Below are positions 1-11,060 of a stretch of 15,167 nt of DNA, in pieces. Source of the DNA: Baffinella frigidus. Taxonomy: Eukaryota; Cryptophyceae; Cryptomonadales; Baffinellaceae. The DNA lies in assembly GCA_026770585.1 (NCBI GenBank), contig MU647229.1:76155-91321 (forward strand). Direction: 5' to 3'. Made by a program: the position numbers and the translations under genes. A model generated the notes under the pieces. It was not told where the DNA came from, searched no databases, and saw nothing but the letters and a program-made list of their open reading frames with translations. Position 1 is the first letter of the stretch. Each line of letters starts with the position of its first letter.

Positions 1-119
1 CGGCGGGAGGCGGGGGGGGGCGGCGGGGGGGCGAGCGCGGGGACGAAGGCGAGAAGCATCTTGGCGCGGTCGATGTAGGGCGCGCAGAGGGCTTCGTAGG
101 ATGCGTCCTTGCCCCCGGC
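1..119 (-). CDS. Exon 25 (partial, 3' end outside window)
   Basis: At least 119 bp from acceptor CTCCAG, phase 0: AGGKDASYEALCAPYIDRAK then MLLAFVPALA and a Pro run. Strong coding bias and no stop in this frame. The Pro-coding GC-rich end continues past the window edge. Confidence 0.75.
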
Positions 120-2312
120 CTGGAGTGGGTTTGGGGTTTGGGTTTGGGGTGTGGGGCGTGGGTTCTGGGGTGTAGGGTGGTTCTGTGAGCAATTGACAAT
201 GGTATTTCTCCCTACCCTGTTTAGGGGTTCAGGTTTAGGGGTCACCACGAGCGGGTGCCGAGTCTCTTGTATCGTGTTTCGGGTTTTGAAGTCTCGGGTT
301 TCGGGTTTCGGGTCTCGTGTTTCGGGTTTCAGGTCTCGGGTACTAGGTTTCGGGTCTCGGGTTTCTGGTCTCAGGTCTGGGATTCCGAGTTGCGGGGTTA
401 GGGGTAAGATGTTAAGGTTACCGCCACAACCGCGGCGTCCATGGCGGCAACGATCTGGTCGTGCATCTGCATCCCTACCGTCGCGGCAACCCCTAGCAGA
501 CTATCCGATCTCACCAATCCGTGTCCCCCGGGCTCTTACCCGCGCCAAATTTGACGGATTCGTAACGCAAACCCCAGCATGTCAACTTGGGAATAGTGCC
601 GTAACGTCAACGTCCATGGCGGACACGATCTCGTGTTTCGTGTTTCGTGTTTTAATTAAATGTCTTTGTACCGAGCAATTCTCAATAGAGTACCACGAAA
701 ATAAACGGACAGATAATCAGTACCACGAAAATAAATGGACCTATCTGGGTTACCGCGACGTCGACGACAGCCGCGTCGTCGTCGTCCATGGCAGCAACGA
801 TCTGGTCGTGCATCTGCATCACTACCCGCCGCACCTGGTTCCGAATTTCGGGTATCAGGTTTCGGGTATCGGGTTTCGGGTATCTGCATCACCACCCGCC
901 GAACCTGGTGGTTGGGGTTCGGGTATCGGGTATCAGATTTCGGGTATCGCGTTTCGGGTATCAGATTTCGGGTATCGGCTTTCGTGCATCTGCATCACTA
1001 CCCGCCGCAACTGGTTTCGGGTTTCGGGTATCGGGATACGGGTTAATGGTTCACGGAAGGGGAAACGCCCTCCCTTCCGGGGGACACCCTCAGCTCCCGC
1101 CCTGGCACAAAACCATCCCCGGGGAATTATCAGTCAATTCTAGTTATTATCAGTCAACCACCCCAAAGTTATTACTCAACAGCCCCGCACGTGCGGTAGC
1201 TTTCCGGCCGCGGCAGCCACTTTCCGCAGCGTCGGCAAGTTTCGCTGTCGACGATTCTCGTTTGTCTTGTTTCGTGTTCCAATTAAATGCCTTTGTACCG
1301 AGCAATTCTTAGTATAGTACCATGAGAATAAACGGACCGATAATCACTACCGCGAAAATAGATGGACCGATCTGGGTTATCGCAACGATTCACAAGGCGC
1401 AGAAAGAAACTCCACAGTACCTTTCTGGCCGCAGCGGCCACTTTCCGCAACGTCGGCACGTGTTTCGCTAACCGGATTATTATCGGTCAACCCAGGTTGT
1501 TATCAGTCAACTCGGGTTATCATTAGTCAACCGCGCACGTGAAGTACCTTTCCGGCCGCGGCGGCCACTTTCCGCAACGTCGGCACGTGTGTGGCGGTCG
1601 ACGCTTCTCGATGCCCCTACAAGTGTATTGTAAGGCACGTCCGATTTGTGACGGCATACATCCATTTTTAAAATGTATATGCGGAGCCGGGGGCGTTTGG
1701 CCACCAAAAGGCCTCGCAATACCGAACTGTATGAACCGCGCCAGACCCGTCCAAACTGCTCATCAGAACAGTACCTTTCCGGCCGCGGCGGCCACTTTCC
1801 GCAGCGTCGGCACGTGTTTCGCGGTCGAGGCTTCTACGCCCCCGGGAGAGTCCTGGTGTGAGGTTTCGGGTTTGGGGTTTGGGGTTTATGGTTTATGGTT
1901 GATGGTTGATGGTTTATGGTTTAAGGCTTATGGTTTATGGTTTGACGTTTGGGGTATAGGGTTTGGGATTTAGGGTTTAGGTTCTGGGATTTAGGGTGAA
2001 GGGTGAAGGGTGAAGGGTGAAGGGTAAAGGGTTGAGGGTTGAGGGTTCAGGGGTTACCTCGATGCTGCTCCAGCCTCGGTCCCCCCGCGCGCGCACCAGC
2101 TCTAGGAGACCTGGGATGGAGTGTGGGGTTGAGGGGGTGGGGTCTGGGGCTTAGGGTTTAAGGTTCAGAGTTTAGGGCTTAGGGTGGAGGGTTTGGGGTT
2201 TGGGGTTTAGGGTTTAGGGTTTAGGGTTTAGGGTTTAGAATTTGGGGTTTAGGGTTTGAGGTTTGGGTTGAGGGTTGAGGGTTGAGGGTTTGGGGTTTGG
2301 GGTGTAGGGTTT

Positions 2313-2346
<34 letters not shown>

Positions 2347-2696
2347 TGGGGTTTGGGGTGTAGGGTTTAGGGTTGAGAGTTTAGGGTTGAGGGTTGAGGG
2401 TTTGGGGTTCAGGGTTTGAGGTTGCACCGAGGTGGTGGAGCATTGCGGATGCGCACGCGTTCTCTAGGCGGTCCTGGTTTGAGGTTTTAGGGTTTAGGGT
2501 TTAGGGTTTGGGGTTCGGGGTGTAGTGTTTAGTGTCCATGGGTTAGTGTTGAGTGTTGAGTGTCGAGTGTAGAGTGTTGAGCGTTGAGCGTTGAGTGTTG
2601 AGTGTTGAGTGTTGAGTGTTGAGCGTTGAGTGTCGAGTGTTGAGAGTTTAGTGATGAGTGTTTACTGGGCGGTGTTTAATGTTCAGGGTTAAGGGT

Positions 2697-2728
<32 letters not shown>

Positions 2729-5700
2729 GGTGTGGGGGGCACCAGCCACGGGTTCTGCCGCAGGGAGTGCGGCCGGCCGGGAAGGTGCAGCGGTTCCGTC
2801 CTGGTTTCGGGTGGAGGGTTGAGGGTTCATTTTTGAGGGTTTGGGGTTTAGACCCCCCAAACCCTCAACCCTGAGTTTAGGGTTGAGGATTTAAGATTGA
2901 GGGTTTAAGGTTTAGGGTTTGGGGTACGGGGTTTAGGGTTCAGGGTTTGGTGATAGGGTTTGGGGTTTAGGGTTGAAGGTTTAGGGTATGAACCAGGCGT
3001 CGGACGGCAGAGAGGGGTTTGCGGTCGCGCGCCCGACGCGCAGCAACTCCGAGTTGATCCAGCCCTATGGTTACGGTTTGCGGTTCAGGGTGTGGTGTCG
3101 ATTGATCTTGTTTTTTTATTTGTCTTATTTTGATTTATTTTATTTCTCGGGTTTATCTTATTTCGATTTGTTTGATTTTTCGGGTTCGGGATTTTGGGTC
3201 TTTGAACTCGCACCGTGCACGCGGCCTTTTATCAGGGTGCGCACGCAAGCCCACCATGAATCGGCAATACATGTAGTTGTATAGCCTATACATGTGTTGT
3301 GCATTCCTTCCTGGTATAATTTCGGAACACTTTTGGGCGTAGGGGTCGTAGTTATGTTGGAGTGGCCGACACGGGGTACAGTAGTGACAAAATGCGTAGC
3401 ATGTGTGGCGCTGACGCTGCTTGTTTCGCAACACATTATCAATCTCTCTATGTTTGGGTGGTCTAGCAGGTCGCTTCCCTCTGGGGGGTGCCCGCTTCAG
3501 GGTTCGGGTTTCGGATGTCGGGTCTAGTGTGTAGGATGCAGGGTTCACCTTGCAGGCCGCTTCCTTTTCGGGCGGTGCGCACCTACGATGATTCCGACAG
3601 TCTGCACGGACACACACGCGAGGAGCCTTCCACCGTGCACCAGCTGTACATGTAGTTTTATAGTCTATACATGTAGTTTTCTAATCTATACATGTAGTTG
3701 TACATGTAGTTGTACAGTCGATACATGTGATGTAAGGTACATAATTGTGGGGGTTTAAGGGTTTTGACTAAAACTTTGGAATTCTCACCTTGCAGGCCGC
3801 TTCCTTTTCGGGCGGTGCGCGCCCCCCCACCATGATCCCGACAGTCTGTGCGGACACACACGCGAGGAGCCGAAGCACTTCGACGAGCCAGTGGGGTTTC
3901 GCGGACCGCGATACCAGGATCGAACACACCAGACCTGCCGCGTAGGGTGTGGGGTTTAGGGTTTCGGGTTTCGGGTTTCGGGTTTCGGGTTTCGGGTTTC
4001 GGGTTTCGGGGTTGGGGATTGGGGGTTGAGGGTTGGAGTTTACAGTTTGGAGTTTATACTTTAGGGATTGGAGGTTGGGGGTTGAGGAATGCAGGGCAGT
4101 TCCGGAATGGAGGAACACGCCTGATGCTACACAGTGGGCTGCGAAGGAGACAGGTGATGTACCTTACCAAACGAGTCGTTTGGTCGTTTGGTAAGGTACA
4201 GCACCTGGCCAAATCTCCTAGTGGGGGGTGGGGGGTCACCCGCACCCCCCACCTCCCACTAGTCGCGATGCCCGTCAGCCGTCCTAACCCGGGTAACCTC
4301 GTGCTGCTGAACCACGTCCGTCTAACCTCAAAGTCAATTATTTCCACGCATTCCCTTCGTTTCTCTCCAAAAGTGGCCGATTCCTGGTACAAATAATACA
4401 TGGCTCAGAGCAAAACGTCGTTGAACCCAGCATGGCTATTTGAGAATTGTCGGTGAACCCGAGTGAGGCTGAGATAGGACCTTTCCAGACGACTTGGTCG
4501 CCCGCGCCCCCCCCCCCCCACTCATCGTGGTGCCCGTCGGCCGCCCCCCCGCTTTCGAGACGGGTGGACATGCCTGCGGATTTAGGGTTCGTTGTTCAGG
4601 GTTGAGGGTTGGGGGGTTGGGGGTTGGAGTTTGGGGTGCAGGGTTTAGGGCGTGGGGTGTAGGGTTAGGAATTTGGGGTTGAGGTTTGAGCTTTGGGGTT
4701 TGGGGTTAGGGTTTGGGGTTTGAGGTTTAGGGTTTGGGGGTTGGTTCGGGCATGCCTGCGTTGGTGGCTCCGGCGTGGTCGCTAGCGACCGACGAGAACT
4801 CGAATCTGATTTAGGGTTTAGGGTTGAGGGTTGAGGGTTTACTCAAACGAGGTTCTAAACCTCGTAGGGTCTCGGCTTTCCACGCGACGATGGCCTGTGT
4901 ATCAAATTGGCCTATTTTCAGAGTCAAATCACCCACAAATCTGTCAAATTTTCGCGGATTCCGAACACAAATACTTTTAGTGGTGCAGAAACAATAGAAA
5001 GACGTGATAGATTTGATACACAGGTTATCGTCGCGTGGTTCGGGTTTCGGGTTTCGAGTTTCGGGTTTCAGGGTTCGGGTTTCGGATTTACTCAAAACAC
5101 GGTTATGAACCTCGTAGGGTCTCTGGTTTCGGGTTTCGGGTTTCGGGTTTCGGGGTTACCGGATGTTGGGCTCGACTGTCACGATCGGGCACCGCGGAAG
5201 GTGCTCGACCTCACCCGCCAGGGCATCTGTGCAGGGGTTAGGGTTTAGGTTTAAGAGTTTGGGGTTTGGAGTATAGGGACGATGGGTCAGGGTTAAGAGA
5301 TGGTGGTTCAGGGATGATGTTTCAGGGTTTAGGGTTCAGGCTTAAACTGCAACCACTTTACAAATCGCAACCACTTTACAAATCGATGTCACAAAGGACG
5401 AACCTCCCGCGCCACGAAGGTCCGTGAACTGGCGAGTGACGCTCCCGGCTGTGAGCGAGAGGCGCGCCGAGGGGCCGCCGCGCGGGCCGGCCTGTGGTGG
5501 TGTTCGGGCTTACGGTTCAGTATTCAGTTTTCAGGGTTGGGGGGTGGGTTCAGGGTTGAGGGTTGCGAGTGTAGGGTTTAGGGTTGCGGGTTTGAGGCTA
5601 AGGGTATGGGATTTGAGGGTTGGGGGGTGGGGTTCATGGTGTGGGGGGTGGGGTATGGTGGGGTACAGGGTTTGGGGTTGGGGTACAGGGTTTAGGGTTG

Positions 5701-8700
5701 GGGTACAGGGTTTAAGGTTTAGGGATGAAGGTTTCAGGGTTTAGGTCGCGTGAACTGCCGCGTGACACTTGCATCTGGTAGGGAGAGCAACGCCCCGAAA
5801 CAATTAACGTGAAGGCATTTCTGGTGCCCGCAGCGCGAGCCAGCCTGCGGTGGGGGTTGGGGGTTAGGGTTCGGGGTTTGGGGTTAAGGGTTGGGGTTGT
5901 GGGGTTTGCGGTTTGGGGGGTGGGGGGTGGGAGGTGGGGGGTGGAGTTTGGGAATTGGGGTTCAGGAGATAGGGATTGAGGATCAGGGTTTGGGGTTCAG
6001 GGTCAAGGTAAACCCCGGAACCATTAGCCCCAACCAAATAGGGTTTAGGGTGTAGGGTTTGGGGTTTAGTGAGGTTCCGCGGTGGCGCGGGGGTCGAAGA
6101 AATCTGCGAGAGGACCACTGTCTCCTGGACCCTAAATCCTGAGCCCGAAAACCCGAAATCCGAAACCTGAAATCCGAAACCCGAAATCCTAAAACCAAAC
6201 CCCTGAACCCCGGTTCCTAAACCGTTTAGGTGTCAAGGTTTCGGGATTCGGGTGTAGGGTTGAAGCTTTGGTTTAGGGAAGTGTTTCCAGGAATTAGGTT
6301 GCAGGAAATGTTTTCCAGGGTTCAGGGCGGAGGCGTGCGGGTCGAAGGTTTAGGTTGCGATTTTAGGGCTGATAGTTTGTGGTTCAGGGATTAGGGATTC
6401 GGGTTTCGGGTAGGACGGGCGTTACCATGGAGGCGCGGGGGTCGAAGGAGATCTGAGAGAGGACCACTGTCTCCGGGAGGCACAGCGGCGTCACCTAGGT
6501 TAGGGTTAGGGTTCGGGGTTCGGGGTTCAGGGTTTAGGGGGGTGGGTTGAGAATTGAGAGTTTAGGGTGTAAGGTTTAGGGTTTAGGGTTCAGGGTTGAG
6601 GGTGTAGGGTTAGGGTTGGGGGTTACCCCGCGTTCGGCCTCGGAACCCTCCTCACCCCCCTGGAAGACCACCTGGTTTGGGGTGTATTGTTTGGGGTTGA
6701 GCGTTGAGGATTGAGGGTTTGGGGGCTTAGGGCTTGGGGCTCAGGGCTTGAATATATTAGGGCTTAGGGCTTAGGGTTCACTGGGGGTGACTGAGGGGTT
6801 AGGGCTGAGGGTTGAGGGCGTTAGGGTTCAGGGCTCAGGGTTCAGGGTTCAGGGTTCAGGAATTCAGAGTTGGAGCTAAGGGTTGAGAGCGTTAGGGTTC
6901 AGGGCTCAGGGTTCAGTGTTCAGGGTTCAGGAATTCAGGGTTGGGGCTAAGGGTTGAGGGCGTTGGGGTTCAAAGATCAGGGTTCAGTGTTCAGGGTTCA
7001 GAAATTAGGGGTTGGGGCTGAGGGTTGAGGGCGTAGGCTGAACATCGCAGGACTCGATGGGGAGGTCAATGCCCGAGAAGCCCACCACGGTAAGCGATTC
7101 AAACCCGGGTCTCAGATCGTATTTTTCGGCCCATAAGACCCTACAGTAGCAAATCCGTAGAGGCCTAGGGGGGTGAATACATGGCGATGAAGGCTGAACC
7201 GATCCCCGGTGGAATTTCTACAGGCGGAAGAGCCGATTTGAGCCGCGTCGGGTTGCGGGCGTGGGGAGTACCTCGCAGCACTCGATGGAGAGGTCAATGC
7301 CAGAGTAGCCCACCACCGTCGCGCGCAAGCCCCTGTGTGGGAGGTCGGGGTTTAGGGTTTAGGATTGCTCGCAGGCCCCTGCGGCGGGTTTGCGGTGTAG
7401 TGTTGGGGGTTAGGGGTCAGGGACGGTTTTGGGGGTTGGGGTTATGGGGTGGGGATCGGGGTTCAGGGTTTGGAGTTTGGGGATTTGGGATTGGGGATTG
7501 GGGATTGGGGGTTCCCATTCCCGGGAAAGGGTTCAGGGTTTCAGGGTTTAGGGTTCCATGGGGCGCACCAGGCAGTGCCCTGGGGGGGGAAGGACGCGGA
7601 ACCCCTAGACTAACCCTCGCAGGAGTTCCCATTCCCAAGGAAGTGATCAGGGTTTCAGGGCTAGGGTCTCAGGTTTCAGGTATAGGGTTTCACGTACCAT
7701 GCAGTGCCCTGAGGGGAAGAAGGACGCGCGCCCCCCAGAGGCGTTCGCAGAGGAGCAGAGCGACCGTGTCTCCCACTCCTTCGCAGTCTATTCACCCTCA
7801 ACCATTCTCACTGACAAGGCTCGTTTTCGCCCGAAAGTTGACGGATGCGTACCACGCACCCATTATGTCAACTTATGAACAGTACGCCAATTCCAGGGGA
7901 TAGGTTCCAGGGGCGCACAAGCGTTTCGGGTTAAGGTTTATGGTTTATGGCTTATGGCTTGAGGTTTACCAGGCAGTGCCCTGGGGAGAGAACGACGCGC
8001 GTCCCCCGGACGCGTTGGCTGAAGAGCAGAGCGAGATAGCCACCGTGTCGCCGGCGACGACCAGTGGGCTCTCGGGCCAGCAGCCTCCTGGTGTAGGGTA
8101 AACAAGGGGTTTGAGTGTGGGGTTTGGTTTTTGGTTTGGGGTTTGGGGTTTGGGGTTTGGGGGTTAGGGTTGGGAGATTGGGGTTGGGGGTTTGGGGTTT
8201 GGGGCTTAGGATGTGGGGTTAGGATTTAGTGAATGTGCGGGGTCTCGTAACCTGTACTGCGCGAGATTGGGGCTTGGGGTGTGGGGTTTCTCTTTTAGAG
8301 TTTGAAGGTTAGGGTTTGGGGATGAAGGTTAGGGGTTGGGGGAACCTGAGCGGCGCTGAGCGGCGCGCCCAGAAGGGACCCCCGACCATGTGGCCTCTCG
8401 CGGTTTTTTTGTGTGTTTCTCTTTTGGAGTTTGAGGTGTGGGGTGTGGGGTCTGGGGGTTCTCTTTTTGAGTTTGGGGGCTAGGGTGTGGGGGTTGGGGT
8501 TTAGTGAATGTGGGGGGGGCTCGTGAACTGCACTGCGAGGGTTTCTCTCTTAAGGTTTGGAGGTGAGATTCTGGGGGTTAAGGATTTTCTCGTTGAGGGT
8601 TTGGGGATGAGGGAACCTGCACTGCGCGGCGCGCCGCTGAAGGGACCCCCGACCATGTGGCCTCTCGCGTCCAACACCTTGTTTGGGGTTCAGAGTTGAG

Positions 8701-11016
8701 GGGTTAGGGGTGGGGGGTTAGGGGTTAGGGGTCAGGGGTTAGGGGTTAGGGGTTAGGGGTTAGGGGTTAGGGGTTAGGGGTTAGGGGTTAGGGGTTAGGG
8801 GTTAGGGGTTAGGAGTTAGGGTTCAGGGTTTAGGGGTTAGAGTTTATGGTTTATGGTGTATGGTTGAGGGTTGAGGGTTGAGAATTGATGTTTGGTTAAG
8901 GGTTTAGGTTGGAAAGGTGTGTGGGTTACATGGGGTATGGGGTATGGGGTATGGGGTATGGGGTACGGGGTATATGGAATAAGGTAGGGGTTTTGCTCAC
9001 CTCCACCCAATCCTGGCTGTCGCACACAGCGGATCCAACTCCACCAGAAGAAACGCGGCCTCCGGCGCACACACCACCCGCCACATGCCACGCACCACCC
9101 TGCACCCTACACCCTACACCCTACACCCTACACCCCTACACCCTACAGGGGTCATCCCGCACTCCGTCGACCACCACCCCAGAGGGAGGAAGGGAGGGAG
9201 AGGGACGGCGGGAGGGAGGAGCGCACCTCCACCCACTCTTCCGGCCCGGCCGTCGCACAGAGCGCATCCAGCTCCACGAGCAAGAACGCGGCCTCCGGCG
9301 CACACACCACGCGGCGCCACAGGCCCGCCTCGGCGCCGCAGGGGTGCGCACTCTCCACTGTCTCGCGCGCCAGCTCCTGACGGTACAAAACAAAATCGTG
9401 AGGAACTGGAGCCATTTTAGGATGAGTTACAGCAATTTGTGGAGGAACTGTGCCATTTTTAATGTGAGTTGGAGCCGTTTTTTTACAGGAATTGGAGCCG
9501 TTATGGCATGCCACACAGCGGCACGAGGCCCGGGCCTCGGCGCCGCAGGGATGCGCACTCTCCACAGTCTCGCGCGCCAGCACTTGACGGTACAAAACAA
9601 AAAGATTCGTCAGGAACTGGAGCCATTTTGGGATGAGTTAGAGCCGTTTTGGCGGGAATCGGAACCGTTTTGGCGGGGATGCCATTGGCCTCGTGCGGTT
9701 GAGGCGTCGGCCTAGCTCTGCCCCACTCGGGTGGACCGAGTATCCTCAAGTTGCCACGCTGGGTCCCCAGTACAACCCCGTCAACTTTCCCGCACCAAAC
9801 CCCCCGGGCCCCCGAAATTCGCCCGCCCTAATAAACTGAGGTTTGAGGGTACCGGTTGGGCCTTGAGGCGCAAAAGAGCGTCCGCCTCCTGTTGGGCCTC
9901 AGATGTCGCATAACTCGGGGCCTCCGATGCCGTGACGGAATGGGCTTCTAGCTCGGCCTCACTCGTGCCAACAGACTATTGCTAAGTTGACAAGCCAGGT
10001 TTCCAGTGCAAATTCGTCAACTTTCGCACGAAAAACAGCCCCGGCCCAGCAAATCGCTCCGCGCAAATCAACCGGGGTTTGAGGGTACCGGTTGGGCCTT
10101 GAGGCGCAGAAGAGCGTCCGCCTCCTGTTGGGCCTCAGATGTCGAATAGCTCGGGGCCTCCGATGCCGTGCCGGAAGGGGCCCCCGATGACAGACGGGTT
10201 TCGTAGGGGGTGTCGGATGACTCGCGGGAGGGGTAGTCGTCCTGGGGGCTTGGCGCTGCGGCGCGGATCTGGATGGGTGGCGGACTGGTCAAACGGTGCG
10301 AGGTGCGAGGGCGGACTGGTCAAACGGCAGTGGTGTAGGGTTGTTGAGTTGTAGAGTTACTTGTAGAGTTTTACAGTTAGTTGTATAGTTGTATAGTTGG
10401 TTGTAAAGTTGTAAAGGGAGTTGTCACGTTGTACAGTTAGCTGTACAGTTGCACCGTTGCACAGTTGCACAGTTGTACAGCCAGTTGCAACGGTATGCGG
10501 TGGCTCTCGACCCAGAAGGGGCGTCGGATGACTCGCGGGAGGGGTAGTCGTCCTGGGGGCTTGGGGCTGCGGCGCCGATCTGGACGAGGGGCGGACTGGT
10601 CAAATTGGTGCGGGGGCGGACTGGTCAAATGGGTGAGTTGTAGGGTTGTGGAGATAGTGGTAGAGTTTTATGGTTAGTTGTAGAGTTGTACAGGATGGAG
10701 TTGTAGGGTTGTAGAGTTGTATACTTACGTGTAGAGAGTTGAAGAGTTGCTTGTAGAGTATAAATAGATGTAGAGTTGTATAGGAAGTTGTACAGGTGTA
10801 CAGCTGTTCGGACTGGGCAAATGGCCGGAGTGCGTCGCGTTGGCGGGGTTTGGGGTTTGGGGGTTGAGGCTTGGGATTTAGGGATTAGGGTTTCGTGTGA
10901 TAACTGCATGACGTCAGACCTAACTGTACAAGCGTCCAACCCCAACCCCTAAACCCCGGTAACACTAGACCCTCATACCTCAAACCTCAACCATCCAACC
11001 CTCAACCCCTCAACCA

Positions 11017-11060
<44 letters not shown>

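Larger units (their letters stand above)
1122..1532 (+). repeat. TTATCAGTCAAC short repeats
   Basis: Imperfect 17-19 bp units (GTTATCAGTCAACYCRGG) at 1126-1182 and 1474-1532, each immediately upstream on + of an exon 23 copy cluster. Part of the unit duplicated with exon 23. Confidence 0.75.
2111..2993 (+). repeat. Telomere-like heptamer arrays of introns 19-21
   Basis: Apart from exons 20 and 21, almost only GGGTTTA, GGGTTGA, GGGTTTG and GTGTTGA heptamers. Canonical GGGTTTA runs at 2209-2238; GTGTTGA-type array at 2540-2650; GGGTTGA at 2695-2730. Each stretch favours one variant. A short back-to-back inverted piece lies at 2838-2880. Confidence 0.92.
10280..10825 (+). repeat. Five copies of GCGGACTGGTCAAAYGG
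   Basis: Copies near 10280, 10310, 10591, 10616 and 10808 (last one with GGGCAAATGG). They come in close pairs about 25-30 bp apart directly upstream, in gene orientation, of each exon 7 copy's acceptor. The motif (TTTGACCAGTCCGCC on the coding strand) was duplicated together with the exon. Confidence 0.75.

Noticed and set aside
109-1143. 344-codon open frame on + strand
   Set aside because: Its protein is FRVSGFGFRVSG-type, which is just translated heptamer repeat, and it crosses antisense over exon 24 copies.
3096-3190. Promoter or polyadenylation region between two genes
   Set aside because: Although AT-rich, exons 18 and 19 on either side join in phase and exon 18 copies continue across the area, so an intron is simpler.
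3848-4396. 182-codon open frame on + strand
   Set aside because: Antisense to exon 18 plus GGGTTTC repeat; exon 18 is far better supported.
4777-4790. 14-bp palindrome GGTCGCTAGCGACC as a binding site
   Set aside because: It lies inside predicted exon 16 and a single short palindrome is expected by chance in GC-rich DNA of this length.
7181-7903. 240-codon open frame on + strand
   Set aside because: Mixture of heptamer translation and the antisense of exon 10 and 11 copies; no domain features.
8909-9715. 268-codon open frame on + strand
   Set aside because: It is antisense to exon 8 and its copies; the GC-rich exons and 7-mer repeats lack stops in this frame. The minus-strand exons have splice sites and phase agreement.
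9720-9990. tRNA or other structured RNA gene
   Set aside because: The paired AAGTTG/CAACTT ends give short hairpins only; no cloverleaf or conserved box motifs seen.
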